The notes beneath the pieces are model-generated. The model searched no databases. It was not told where the DNA came from and worked only from the letters and a program-made list of their open reading frames with translations. Position numbers and translations under genes: made by a program. From a virus, in the IMG/VR virus record IMGVR_UViG_3300009169_000067, positions 1 to 29,730 of that record: a stretch of DNA of 29,730 nucleotides, one strand, 5' to 3'. Below, piece after piece: positions 6,289 to 11,824 of the stretch (its first letter is position 1; every line of letters begins with the position of its first letter).

Positions 6289-6799
6289 TGCAATATGTTA
6301 TCCATTCTGAATGCTTGTCCCTTGTGTCAAGAAGTTCGTTGTTATCTGACCTTCTATACATCATTCGTTCTTGATCGTAAACAATAAACCTGTGCGCTTT
6401 TGCGTGGTGTTTAGGAGTAAGCAATATCACGTCAACATAATGATTTTCATTGTAAGACCAATGATGAAAGTGAAAACCATCAACCCTTTTTAATTTTGAG
6501 CAAAATCTTTGTGCTCTTTGTTTTTCTGGATAATTTTTTTTGTAATTATCCATTGCTATTTTTTTTACCTCCTTGTTTGGCGTTCGTTTAAAATAACCAA
6601 GTCTGTAATATTTATCCCTTCCACGCTTTCTTTGCTTTTCGACATAATTAGGGTCTGCTTTGTCTAGGGTATGTTTGTTCGATACCCTAGACTTAACGCA
6701 GATTTTACACTTATTCAAATACCCATCCTTCATTGCTGAATGAACATAAAATTCATTTATGTTTTTCACGGCATGACACTGTTTACATACTTTTTCCAT
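6269..6799 (-). CDS. HNH-type endonuclease, probable homing/mobile gene
   Basis: The 176-aa product has an N-terminal zinc-knuckle (C5, C8 in CKQC and C31, C34 in CKIC), a very basic middle (EKQRKRGRDKYYRLGYFKR) and a C-terminal HNH-like core (FHFHHWSYNENHYVDVILL then TPKHHAKAHR, H112/H113, H131/H132, H136). Phage HNH proteins of this layout are usually free-standing homing endonucleases that nick related genomes at their insertion site. The gene is visibly more AT-rich than its neighbours and is flanked by AT-rich spacers on the 5' side, in contrast to the tightly overlapped genes elsewhere in this operon. Both suggest recent insertion. Target unknown. Confidence 0.8.
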   Translation of the reverse strand: MEKVCKQCHAVKNINEFYVHSAMKDGYLNKCKICVKSRVSNKHTLDKADPNYVEKQRKRGRDKYYRLGYFKRTPNKEVKKIAMDNYKKNYPEKQRAQRFCSKLKRVDGFHFHHWSYNENHYVDVILLTPKHHAKAHRFIVYDQERMMYRRSDNNELLDTRDKHSEWITYCIENKPD

Positions 6800-6844
6800 A
6801 CGCCAAATATGGGAAATAAAAACTAAAAAGGCAAATTAAAAACA

Positions 6845-7150
6845 TTAAAAAGGCAATGAATCTAAGTCCGAGTTATCAACACGTGGCGTGTTACTTTGTG
6901 GATCGCTCTGCCAAACAATCTTACCGTTGCCGAGGTACACAGTAGCCTCTCCCCGGTCTCGTTCATCTTTGGTTTGATTCACCTTAATAGACGCATGGTT
7001 TCCGTACTGATCGGCCTCGTCGTTTATGGTGATCGAAATGTTCAAGTACTTCGCCCCGTTCTTGAAAGGCTTGCCGTTCTTGTCGACGGTCTGTACTTTT
7101 GACTTGTCGATCTTTGTTAGGTCGATCGACGCTGAAATAATTTTTGCCAT
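6845..7150 (-). CDS. Short phage single-stranded DNA-binding protein
   Basis: The 101-aa product starts MAKIISASIDLTKIDKSKV and is beta-rich (AKYLNISITINDEADQYGNHASIKVNQT). It ends in an acidic, Phe-terminated tail NSDLDSLPF that closely resembles the tip of bacterial SSB proteins (DDDIPF), which recruits partner enzymes. Position between RecT/DnaA-like genes and the initiator fits a role in coating ssDNA at the phage fork. The size is that of small OB-fold phage SSBs. The family assignment is based on the tail, size and context rather than a full alignment. Its start overlaps the preceding stop as TAATG. Confidence 0.75.
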   Translation of the reverse strand: MAKIISASIDLTKIDKSKVQTVDKNGKPFKNGAKYLNISITINDEADQYGNHASIKVNQTKDERDRGEATVYLGNGKIVWQSDPQSNTPRVDNSDLDSLPF

Positions 7151-7332
7151 TACTCAATGATTTTAAAGGTTTCTGTGAATTGTTTTTTCATGATCCGGAT
7201 TTTCTTTCCGTTCGGAACGTCGAGGTTCTGGAACACCACCGTGTGCTTTGTTGTTTCGATGGTCTTAAGTTTCATCGGGGTGTTGCGCCCTACGTGCAGG
7301 GCGATAAATGTTTGGTCAATTTTGTGTTTCAT
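7150..7332 (-). CDS. Small hypothetical protein, 60 aa
   Basis: Start taken at the ATG at 7332 (MKHKIDQTFIALHVGRNTPM), which overlaps the end of the DnaA-like gene by 17 bases; a longer frame to 7377 would overlap more and has no supporting site. The product is basic and beta-rich, with VVFQNLDVPNGKKIRIMKKQFTE near the end. Its stop overlaps the SSB start as TAATG. No recognised family; a nucleic-acid-associated role is suggested only by charge and neighbours. Confidence 0.65.
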   Translation of the reverse strand: MKHKIDQTFIALHVGRNTPMKLKTIETTKHTVVFQNLDVPNGKKIRIMKKQFTETFKIIE

Positions 7333-7795
7333 CTTTTGTGTTAAAAAGTTTTTCAAATCCTTGAATACCCTTGGCAATCAGTCGGCCCTTTAACCCGCCC
7401 ATCGCCGTTCTGAATTCCCTGTCTGTGTCGTGCATATTGCATACTACCTTACGCGCGTGGTGAACCGTTGCGTGGTCTTTGCCGTAATACTTTGCCGTTT
7501 GCATCATAGTGTAGTTGGTGCAAAAGTAGGTCGCTATCATTGCTATTTGCCTTGGTAGCGTTACGTAATGCTTGCGCGTTTTATCCATAATCTTTAGCTT
7601 TGATATGCCAAAGGTTAGGCAAATCTCTTCGATAATAATATCGCGCTTTTTGTGGTCGCTCATGTAGTTCGCGCCCATGTCGGTTATCAACTGCTCCACC
7701 TCTGTTGGCTCAAAGTTAATTCTACTTAGTTCATCTAAAAACGGCGCGTGGAACCTCGGCGGCACAAAGGATAGGAGGGTTTTTATAGTACTCAT
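7316..7795 (-). CDS. DnaA domain IV-like DNA-binding protein
   Basis: The start is the ATG at 7795, which overlaps the regulator stop as ATGA. The 159-aa product contains, at residues about 62-120, a pattern matching DnaA domain IV: FGISKLKIMDKTRKHYVTLP, RQIAMIATY, then YYGKDHATVHHARKVV. This matches the DnaA region that reads DnaA boxes (classical R-Q-I-A-M and G-x-D-H-T-T-V-x-H-A). The AAA+ ATPase domain of DnaA is absent, so it can bind DNA but not form the ATP-dependent helix. Similar stand-alone domains occur in phages and could mark an origin or compete with host DnaA. The target site is unknown. Confidence 0.85.
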   Translation of the reverse strand: MSTIKTLLSFVPPRFHAPFLDELSRINFEPTEVEQLITDMGANYMSDHKKRDIIIEEICLTFGISKLKIMDKTRKHYVTLPRQIAMIATYFCTNYTMMQTAKYYGKDHATVHHARKVVCNMHDTDREFRTAMGGLKGRLIAKGIQGFEKLFNTKDETQN

Positions 7796-8055
7796 TCTTC
7801 GCCCTCCCATTGTGCGGAACTACCTTGGAGGCATAGTTCCGCTAGGTTAACAATGTCGCCGCCGTTGTCTTTAGTGAGGTCGTAAACCTTTTTCATGGAA
7901 CCGACACTCATTGTGCTGGGTTGTGCGATCCATTGATGAGCGGTAGGTCTGCTGATTCCCATCTGCTTTGCGAATTCGCTTTTCGTTCCGAAGTGGTACT
8001 TCACGAACTCGTCAAAGGACTTGAACTCAGGGTTGTTGTGTTTCTTCTTTTTCAT
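7792..8055 (-). CDS. Small helix-turn-helix regulator
   Basis: The start is the ATG at 8055 (MKKKKHNNPEFKSFDEFVKY); an upstream TTG is in frame but less likely. The 87-aa product has a Cro/CI-type helix-turn-helix at residues about 25-46: TKSEFAKQMGISRPTAHQWI, where AKQMGIS is the first helix and turn and RPTAHQWI the recognition helix. The C-terminal part (MKKVYDLTKDNGGDIVNLAE) is short and probably dimerises. It is the only compact repressor-like protein in the window and so the best candidate to read the TTTAGA-N5-TCTAAA palindromes; this link is inference. It overlaps recT by 29 bases and the DnaA-like gene by ATGA. Confidence 0.8.
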   Translation of the reverse strand: MKKKKHNNPEFKSFDEFVKYHFGTKSEFAKQMGISRPTAHQWIAQPSTMSVGSMKKVYDLTKDNGGDIVNLAELCLQGSSAQWEGEE

Positions 8056-8968
8056 TGTCAAATAAGGGTTGAATTTCTGAATCTATTTTTTGCTTAATGT
8101 CCGTCATGTTATACGGAAGCCCAGCGGCGATCTTGTCGAGTTGGTTTTCTCGTAAAAACTCGATCATGTCTTGTGCCTCTTGCGCTGTCATATCCGACAA
8201 GTTTCGCTCAATGTTACCTCGCTCTTCGTGGTCAACGTTTGATGTTTGCAACAAACTTTCGATGTAGCTAATTTGACCGATCGTTGCAGGGTAATCTTGC
8301 TCATCGAGTTTGATTGCTTCAGACACCAACTCGTGGTTTGTTCCTTTGGGTAGGTACTTGTAAATTCTGCGGATAACGGTTTTGCGCGCCATCTCCGAAA
8401 AGTCAGTAACCCAAGGGCCTGTGTTTTTCTTTCCGCTATCGCTGCGCATTTTAATACCGTCAATCTCTTCGCGGGTCATAACTTCGATCTGAGGCGTACC
8501 GTCTTCGAGAAAGGCAACGGCGTAAACGTGTGTTACCTCTTTGGTTTTGTTTTTCGGCTTATGCTCTAACTTATCTTCAAGGCCAAGAGAGTACTCAAAT
8601 TCGTCGCCCTCGTACACAACCCTTGCGTTGATACGCTTAACAGACTTACCCTCTAAAATAAGCTGCACCAAACCTTGATACGACGGCACAAGAACCGCCT
8701 CCACTTGTCCCTTGATAGATTTTGGAACCAAGTAAGCCAATTTCTGCACGGGGTTAAGTGAAAGGTTTACCATTGCAAGGTTGAATATTGCCTTGGCTAC
8801 ACTCGCTGGCGTGGCATTGCTTAGGTATTCGTTGCTGTTAGCCGCTTGAATAGCGAACGAAACTTCTTGCTTAAACCGATCTTCGCCGATAAAGCGAATG
8901 ATGTCGGCTTTCTTTGCTTCGAGAAGATGAAAGATAGGCTTCTCTGTGATCTTAACTAGTGCATTCAT
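8027..8968 (-). CDS. recT: RecT-family single-strand annealing protein
   Basis: The 313-aa product shows the RecT signature: TPASVAKAIFNLAMVNLSLN followed by PVQKLAYLVPK (residues about 53-85), a central VLVPSYQGLVQLIL, and PWVTDFSEMARKTVIRRIYK before YLP (about 185-207). RecT anneals complementary ssDNA during recombination and replication. The catalytic fold ends near residue 225. A further helical C-terminal domain (about 229-290, including IGQISYIESLL and MIEFLREN) is longer than in the shortest RecTs and may bind SSB or be regulatory. No RecE-type exonuclease is adjacent in this window. Third gene of the long leftward operon. Confidence 0.93.
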   Translation of the reverse strand: MNALVKITEKPIFHLLEAKKADIIRFIGEDRFKQEVSFAIQAANSNEYLSNATPASVAKAIFNLAMVNLSLNPVQKLAYLVPKSIKGQVEAVLVPSYQGLVQLILEGKSVKRINARVVYEGDEFEYSLGLEDKLEHKPKNKTKEVTHVYAVAFLEDGTPQIEVMTREEIDGIKMRSDSGKKNTGPWVTDFSEMARKTVIRRIYKYLPKGTNHELVSEAIKLDEQDYPATIGQISYIESLLQTSNVDHEERGNIERNLSDMTAQEAQDMIEFLRENQLDKIAAGLPYNMTDIKQKIDSEIQPLFDNEKEETQQP

Positions 8969-8982
8969 TGTGTTATTGTGAT

Positions 8983-9222
8983 TTAATTGTTTACTGCCCA
9001 GTCGGGGTTGTTTGTGCCTACCGTAAAAGACAACCGCACCTTACCCTCATTGATTAACTTTGCGCTCACCCTGTACTCTGAATGCTTAGCTGCGCTTACT
9101 GAATTGTAGTGCGCCCATGTGTGAAGCATGTAGTAGTCGGTGGCCTTGCGCTCCCGTGTCATGTGTGGGACGAAGGATTGTTTTTCCATGTCCCATTTTT
9201 CGATGTGTACTTCGGTTGTCAT
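8983..9222 (-). CDS. Hypothetical protein, 79 aa
   Basis: The product begins MTTEVHIEKWDMEKQSFVPH and contains ERKATDYYMLHTWAHYNSVSA, then a beta-rich end (YRVSAKLINEGKVRLSFTVG). No motif recognised. The start at 9222 is fixed by AAGGAGGT 5 bases upstream and by ATGA overlap with the gene before it. It is an early gene lying just before recT. Confidence 0.75.
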   Translation of the reverse strand: MTTEVHIEKWDMEKQSFVPHMTRERKATDYYMLHTWAHYNSVSAAKHSEYRVSAKLINEGKVRLSFTVGTNNPDWAVNN

Positions 9223-9611
9223 TGCTCACCTCCTTTATAGCATAACGGTTCAATACCCCAAAGTTGTTCATACCAATTTTCGGGCAAGCCATGTTTAAGA
9301 AGCCATTCAATGCGTAGTGCCGCGCCTTCGGAGGTGTTGTCTACCCTTGCCCATCTCTCGGAAAAACACCAAGCCCAACTAGCGCCGTACAATAGGGTAA
9401 ATTGATCGCTCCATTCATTAAAATTTATTGCCTTACTCCGATATATTGGAAGGGGGTTTGTATCTAATATGGTGCAATGTCCAACAATGCAGCCGACCGA
9501 ATCGCATTCGGGCGTTTCGTGTTGACCAAATCGATAAAATTTCATACTAAAACGATCTTGCGGGATTGTCCGAATATAATCGGCCATTTTTTGTAGATTC
9601 TCTCTGTTCAT
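9219..9611 (-). CDS. Conserved-type phage hypothetical protein, 130 aa
   Basis: First gene of the long leftward operon, 25 bases downstream of promoter P2. The product has MADYIRTIPQDRFSMKFYRF near the start, a Cys/His segment ECDSVGCIVGHCTIL (about 34-48), and then WCFSERWARVDNTSEGAALR followed by IEWLLKHGLPENW. This pattern of a CGTxxCxxGH-like loop followed by WxFS and AAxRIxxLL is familiar from uncharacterised proteins of many phages. The cysteines and histidine could bind a metal. Function unknown. Confidence 0.8.
   Translation of the reverse strand: MNRENLQKMADYIRTIPQDRFSMKFYRFGQHETPECDSVGCIVGHCTILDTNPLPIYRSKAINFNEWSDQFTLLYGASWAWCFSERWARVDNTSEGAALRIEWLLKHGLPENWYEQLWGIEPLCYKGGEQ
9228..9235 (-). 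promoter_or_regulatory. Strong Shine-Dalgarno AAGGAGGT
   Basis: Located 5 bases before the ATG at 9222. The context AAGGAGGTGAGCA then ATG differs by one base from the site at 1030-1037, showing that these early genes share a designed translation start. Confidence 0.8.
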
Positions 9612-9636
9612 TTTTTTATGTTTATATTTGTGTTGG

Positions 9637-9668
9637 CAAATGTAAGTACTTTTTTACATAGTGTCAAA
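9637..9668 (-). promoter_or_regulatory. Bacteroidota-type promoter P2 (main leftward promoter)
   Basis: Minus-strand TTTG (9665-9668), exactly 20 bases, then TACATTTG (9637-9644), ahead of the ATG at 9611. It is the closest match to the Bacteroidota consensus in the window and drives the 8-kb replication and terL operon. Confidence 0.85.
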
Positions 9669-9680
9669 TAAATTTACAAA

Positions 9681-9697
9681 TTTAGATTGAATCTAAA
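9681..9697. promoter_or_regulatory. Palindromic operator copy 2
   Basis: TTTAGATTGAATCTAAA is a perfect 8+1+8 palindrome lying 12 bases upstream of the -33 element of P2. The proposed TTG start codon of the sigma-like gene (9687) is inside it, so a bound protein could affect both the leftward and the rightward operon. Confidence 0.8.
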
Positions 9698-10163
9698 TAA
9701 CGAAATAGAGAAACGATACAAGCAATGGCGCGTGTTTTCACGTGGATTGCATCGAAGTGGCGACGAGTTACTGCATACGGTTCTCGAAAGTGTGTTGCGC
9801 AAACGCGAAAGACTAGCCGAGTTAACCCCCGAGCAACTGCACGTGTATGTGTGCAGGGCTTTGTACCTTACGGCGATTAGCCCAAGGTCGGCGATCAATT
9901 ACAAGAAGGCAGTGAGCATCGACATAGATAACTGCAAAGAATGCAAAGCGATAACCGACGAGGTGTACATGGAGTACCGGGTTATCAACGAGCAGTTCGA
10001 TGTGCTTATAGGTCGGCTACCAGAGTACGACGCGATTATCTTTCGGCAGTATATCCAAGAAGGATTCAGCTTCGATGAACTAAGCACCGCCACAGGAATA
10101 AACAAACGAACGTTATACGAATCGGTGAAAAAAAGCAAACAAACACTAAAGCAATATGTTTAA
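9687..10163 (+). CDS. Sigma-70-like factor (putative late-gene activator)
   Basis: The product of about 158 aa has an N-terminal helical part resembling sigma region 2 (RSGDELLHTVLESVLRKRER, then YVCRALYLTAISPRSAINYK) and a C-terminal region-4-like helix-turn-helix (GFSFDELSTATGINKRTLYE, then SVKKSKQTLK). It heads the rightward tail operon, so it is a reasonable candidate to direct RNA polymerase to late promoters. The start is uncertain: no ATG is available near the 5' end, the in-frame TTG at 9687 is inside the palindrome, and a stop codon lies at 9669. ATT at 9672 is the only upstream alternative. Confidence 0.7.
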   Translation: MNLNNEIEKRYKQWRVFSRGLHRSGDELLHTVLESVLRKRERLAELTPEQLHVYVCRALYLTAISPRSAINYKKAVSIDIDNCKECKAITDEVYMEYRVINEQFDVLIGRLPEYDAIIFRQYIQEGFSFDELSTATGINKRTLYESVKKSKQTLKQYV

Positions 10164-10587
10164 AGTACACGGAAAGATCGAGCAAGAACGCATGACGATG
10201 TGTAAGGGTTGCGAGTTCTACAATAAAGAACACGGCACTTGCGGTACACCCCGCTGGCTGAATCCGCTCGGCCAAAAAGTAACATGGTACCGTTCCAAAA
10301 AACGGTTATGTGGCTGCGTGATGAAAGTAAAAGCCAAACTATCGTGGGCATCATGCCCCCTTGGTAAATGGAAAGGAGCGATAACCGAGAAGGAGTTCAA
10401 GAAATTCGAGAAGTACGTGAAGTCGATCGAAACAAAAAACACCTTTAACCGCAAGGAACTCGAAGAGTTATACTCTTGGGTATCAACGATCGAGGGCAAG
10501 GCAGTTGAAGTAACGGTTTGTGGTACTTGCGTGAAAGATGCAATAAGTGAGATGAGGAAGGTCGTTAGGCAATATACTGAAAATTAA
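10156..10587 (+). CDS. Cysteine-rich hypothetical protein, 143 aa
   Basis: The N-terminal 70 residues contain six cysteines in a zinc-finger-like spacing: CKGC (16, 19), C29, CGC (52, 54) and C67. A further CGTC pair lies near the C-terminus (VEVTVCGTCVKD). The central part is basic and helical (KEFKKFEKYVKSIETKNTFN). A structural zinc site is likely; the function is unknown. The gene overlaps the sigma-like gene by 8 bases and precedes terS by 6 bases, so it could be a regulator or an early structural factor. Confidence 0.75.
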   Translation: MFKVHGKIEQERMTMCKGCEFYNKEHGTCGTPRWLNPLGQKVTWYRSKKRLCGCVMKVKAKLSWASCPLGKWKGAITEKEFKKFEKYVKSIETKNTFNRKELEELYSWVSTIEGKAVEVTVCGTCVKDAISEMRKVVRQYTEN

Positions 10588-10593
10588 AAAGTT

Positions 10594-11025
10594 ATGGCAA
10601 AAGACAAAGAAGATGAAAAAATAGAAAGTCCCAAATTGTCGCCGCTAAAACAGGTTATGATCGATGCTTTGAAAAAGAACAAAGGATTGGTCAGCTATGC
10701 GGCTAAGGACGCTGGTATTAACCGTAGAACCCATAAGAGGTGGTTAGATAGCGATCCCGAATACAAAGAAGCGGTTGAGGATATTCAGTATGAATGTAAG
10801 GACTTTGGGCAACGTCAGTTGTTCAAGGCTATGCGTGGCTTTAAAATTGAGCACGTAGACCCTATAACAGGCGAGCGATATTGGGCAAGAGTTAAACCAG
10901 ATACGAGTGCTATTATATTTTACAATAAGACCATCAACAAAGATTTGGGCTACGTGGAACGCCAAGAGATAACAGGCAAGGACGGTGAGAAGCTTATTAA
11001 CATCGTTATTCCTAACGGCATTTAA
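10594..11025 (+). CDS. terS: Terminase small subunit
   Basis: The 143-aa product has an N-terminal DNA-binding helix-turn-helix (LKKNKGLVSYAAKDAGINRR then THKRWLDSDPEYKEAVED, residues about 27-63), which matches the common TerS pattern 'G-x-V-x-x-A-A-x-x-x-G-x-x-R-x-x-x-x-x-W'. A helical oligomerisation segment follows, and the end RQEITGKDGEKLINIVI is also typical. TerS recognises phage DNA and loads TerL. It is on the plus strand, 8 kb from and opposite to terL. Six bases separate it from the Cys-rich gene. Confidence 0.88.
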   Translation: MAKDKEDEKIESPKLSPLKQVMIDALKKNKGLVSYAAKDAGINRRTHKRWLDSDPEYKEAVEDIQYECKDFGQRQLFKAMRGFKIEHVDPITGERYWARVKPDTSAIIFYNKTINKDLGYVERQEITGKDGEKLINIVIPNGI

Positions 11026-11048
11026 TAAGCACAATTCTATCTTAAGTT

Positions 11049-11672
11049 ATGAAGGTTAATATACCCGCCCTTTATTCGAGCGTTACCCTTGCGCAGTTCG
11101 TCGCCTACAAAACAGCGAAGAGCGATGTGGATAAGGTGTGCGCCATAACTAGCGAAAAGAAAAAAGTGGTTTACAAGTGGCCGATCGAAACGCTTACCAA
11201 GATCATTGAAACGTTCGACATCGTGCTCAGTAAAACAATGCGGAGGCATGATAATGTATTTCGGCCAAAGTGGTTTCAAGGGCGTATCGGTTTAATTCCC
11301 GACTTCACACAAATGACTGCTGGCGAATACATCGACGGCTTGTCGTACACTCAAAACATTTGGAAGGATAAACGCAATCCCGACTATACCGACCTGCCAA
11401 AACTTATGGCCCTACTCTTTCGCCCCGTTACGTATTCAATGCGTGGTGGCGGTAAGTTATTGTACGAGGTGGAGCCATACGACAACGAGCGGATAAGGCA
11501 TCTGCACTTGATCGAGGCAATGACTATGGATAGAGTTGACGGTGCGCTGCTTTTTTTTTCGGCCATTGCAAACGAACTGCCGACCATTTCGCAGCACTCT
11601 TTGTTGGTGCGGTTGACGAAGGAGAAGAAGGAACTGGAGAAGATGCTGGCGCAACTGATGGAGGAGGACTAG
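11049..11672 (+). CDS. Tail assembly chaperone (zero-frame, G-like product)
   Basis: The 207-aa product starts MKVNIPALYSSVTLAQFVAY and contains GLIPDFTQMTAGEYIDGLSY, a pattern I associate with tail-module proteins of Bacteroidota phages. The zero frame ends in a charged helix (KEKKELEKMLAQLMEED). Within codons 168-170 the gene has a run of nine T residues, and a second frame without its own start codon continues past the stop up to the next gene. This is the arrangement of lambda G/GT-type chaperones, which keep tape-measure protein soluble while the tube polymerises. Its usual partner, the tape measure gene, is not adjacent but at 20179-22098 on the other strand. Confidence 0.75.
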   Translation: MKVNIPALYSSVTLAQFVAYKTAKSDVDKVCAITSEKKKVVYKWPIETLTKIIETFDIVLSKTMRRHDNVFRPKWFQGRIGLIPDFTQMTAGEYIDGLSYTQNIWKDKRNPDYTDLPKLMALLFRPVTYSMRGGGKLLYEVEPYDNERIRHLHLIEAMTMDRVDGALLFFSAIANELPTISQHSLLVRLTKEKKELEKMLAQLMEED

Positions 11673-11824
11673 CGTCGTTCGGTTGGCTGCACACCTTGGA
11701 GCAGTTAGCGAATTACGATGTGGTAAGAATCGAGGAGTTAACTAAGATAAACCACTACACTCTACTCACGCACATGGTGTACATGCAGCGAAAGAATTTT
11801 GAACAGCAAAAAAAGAAACGATGA
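11550..11824 (+). other. Probable programmed -1 frameshift and extension (GT-like product)
   Basis: The zero frame reads C-TTT-TTT-TTT as CTT TTT TTT TCG (T run 11551-11559), an ideal slippery site for -1 slippage. After slipping, the new frame stays open for about 87 codons to a TGA at 11822-11824 that overlaps the next start as ATGA. It encodes an acidic linker (VDEGEEGTGEDAGATDGGG) followed by a compact helical domain (SFGWLHTLEQLANYDVVRIE, then ELTKINHYTLLTHMVYMQRK). No start codon serves this frame on its own except two late ATGs. The fused product would be about 258 aa. Confidence 0.75.

Noticed and set aside
7792-8055. Small HTH gene considered as antitoxin of a toxin-antitoxin pair
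   Set aside because: Neighbours are RecT and a DnaA-like protein; no toxin-like small gene is adjacent.
9623-9630. Plus-strand TATATTTG as promoter for the sigma-like gene
   Set aside because: Fits the -7 box but no TTG/TTTG at the right distance upstream; it may be chance in an AT-rich leader.
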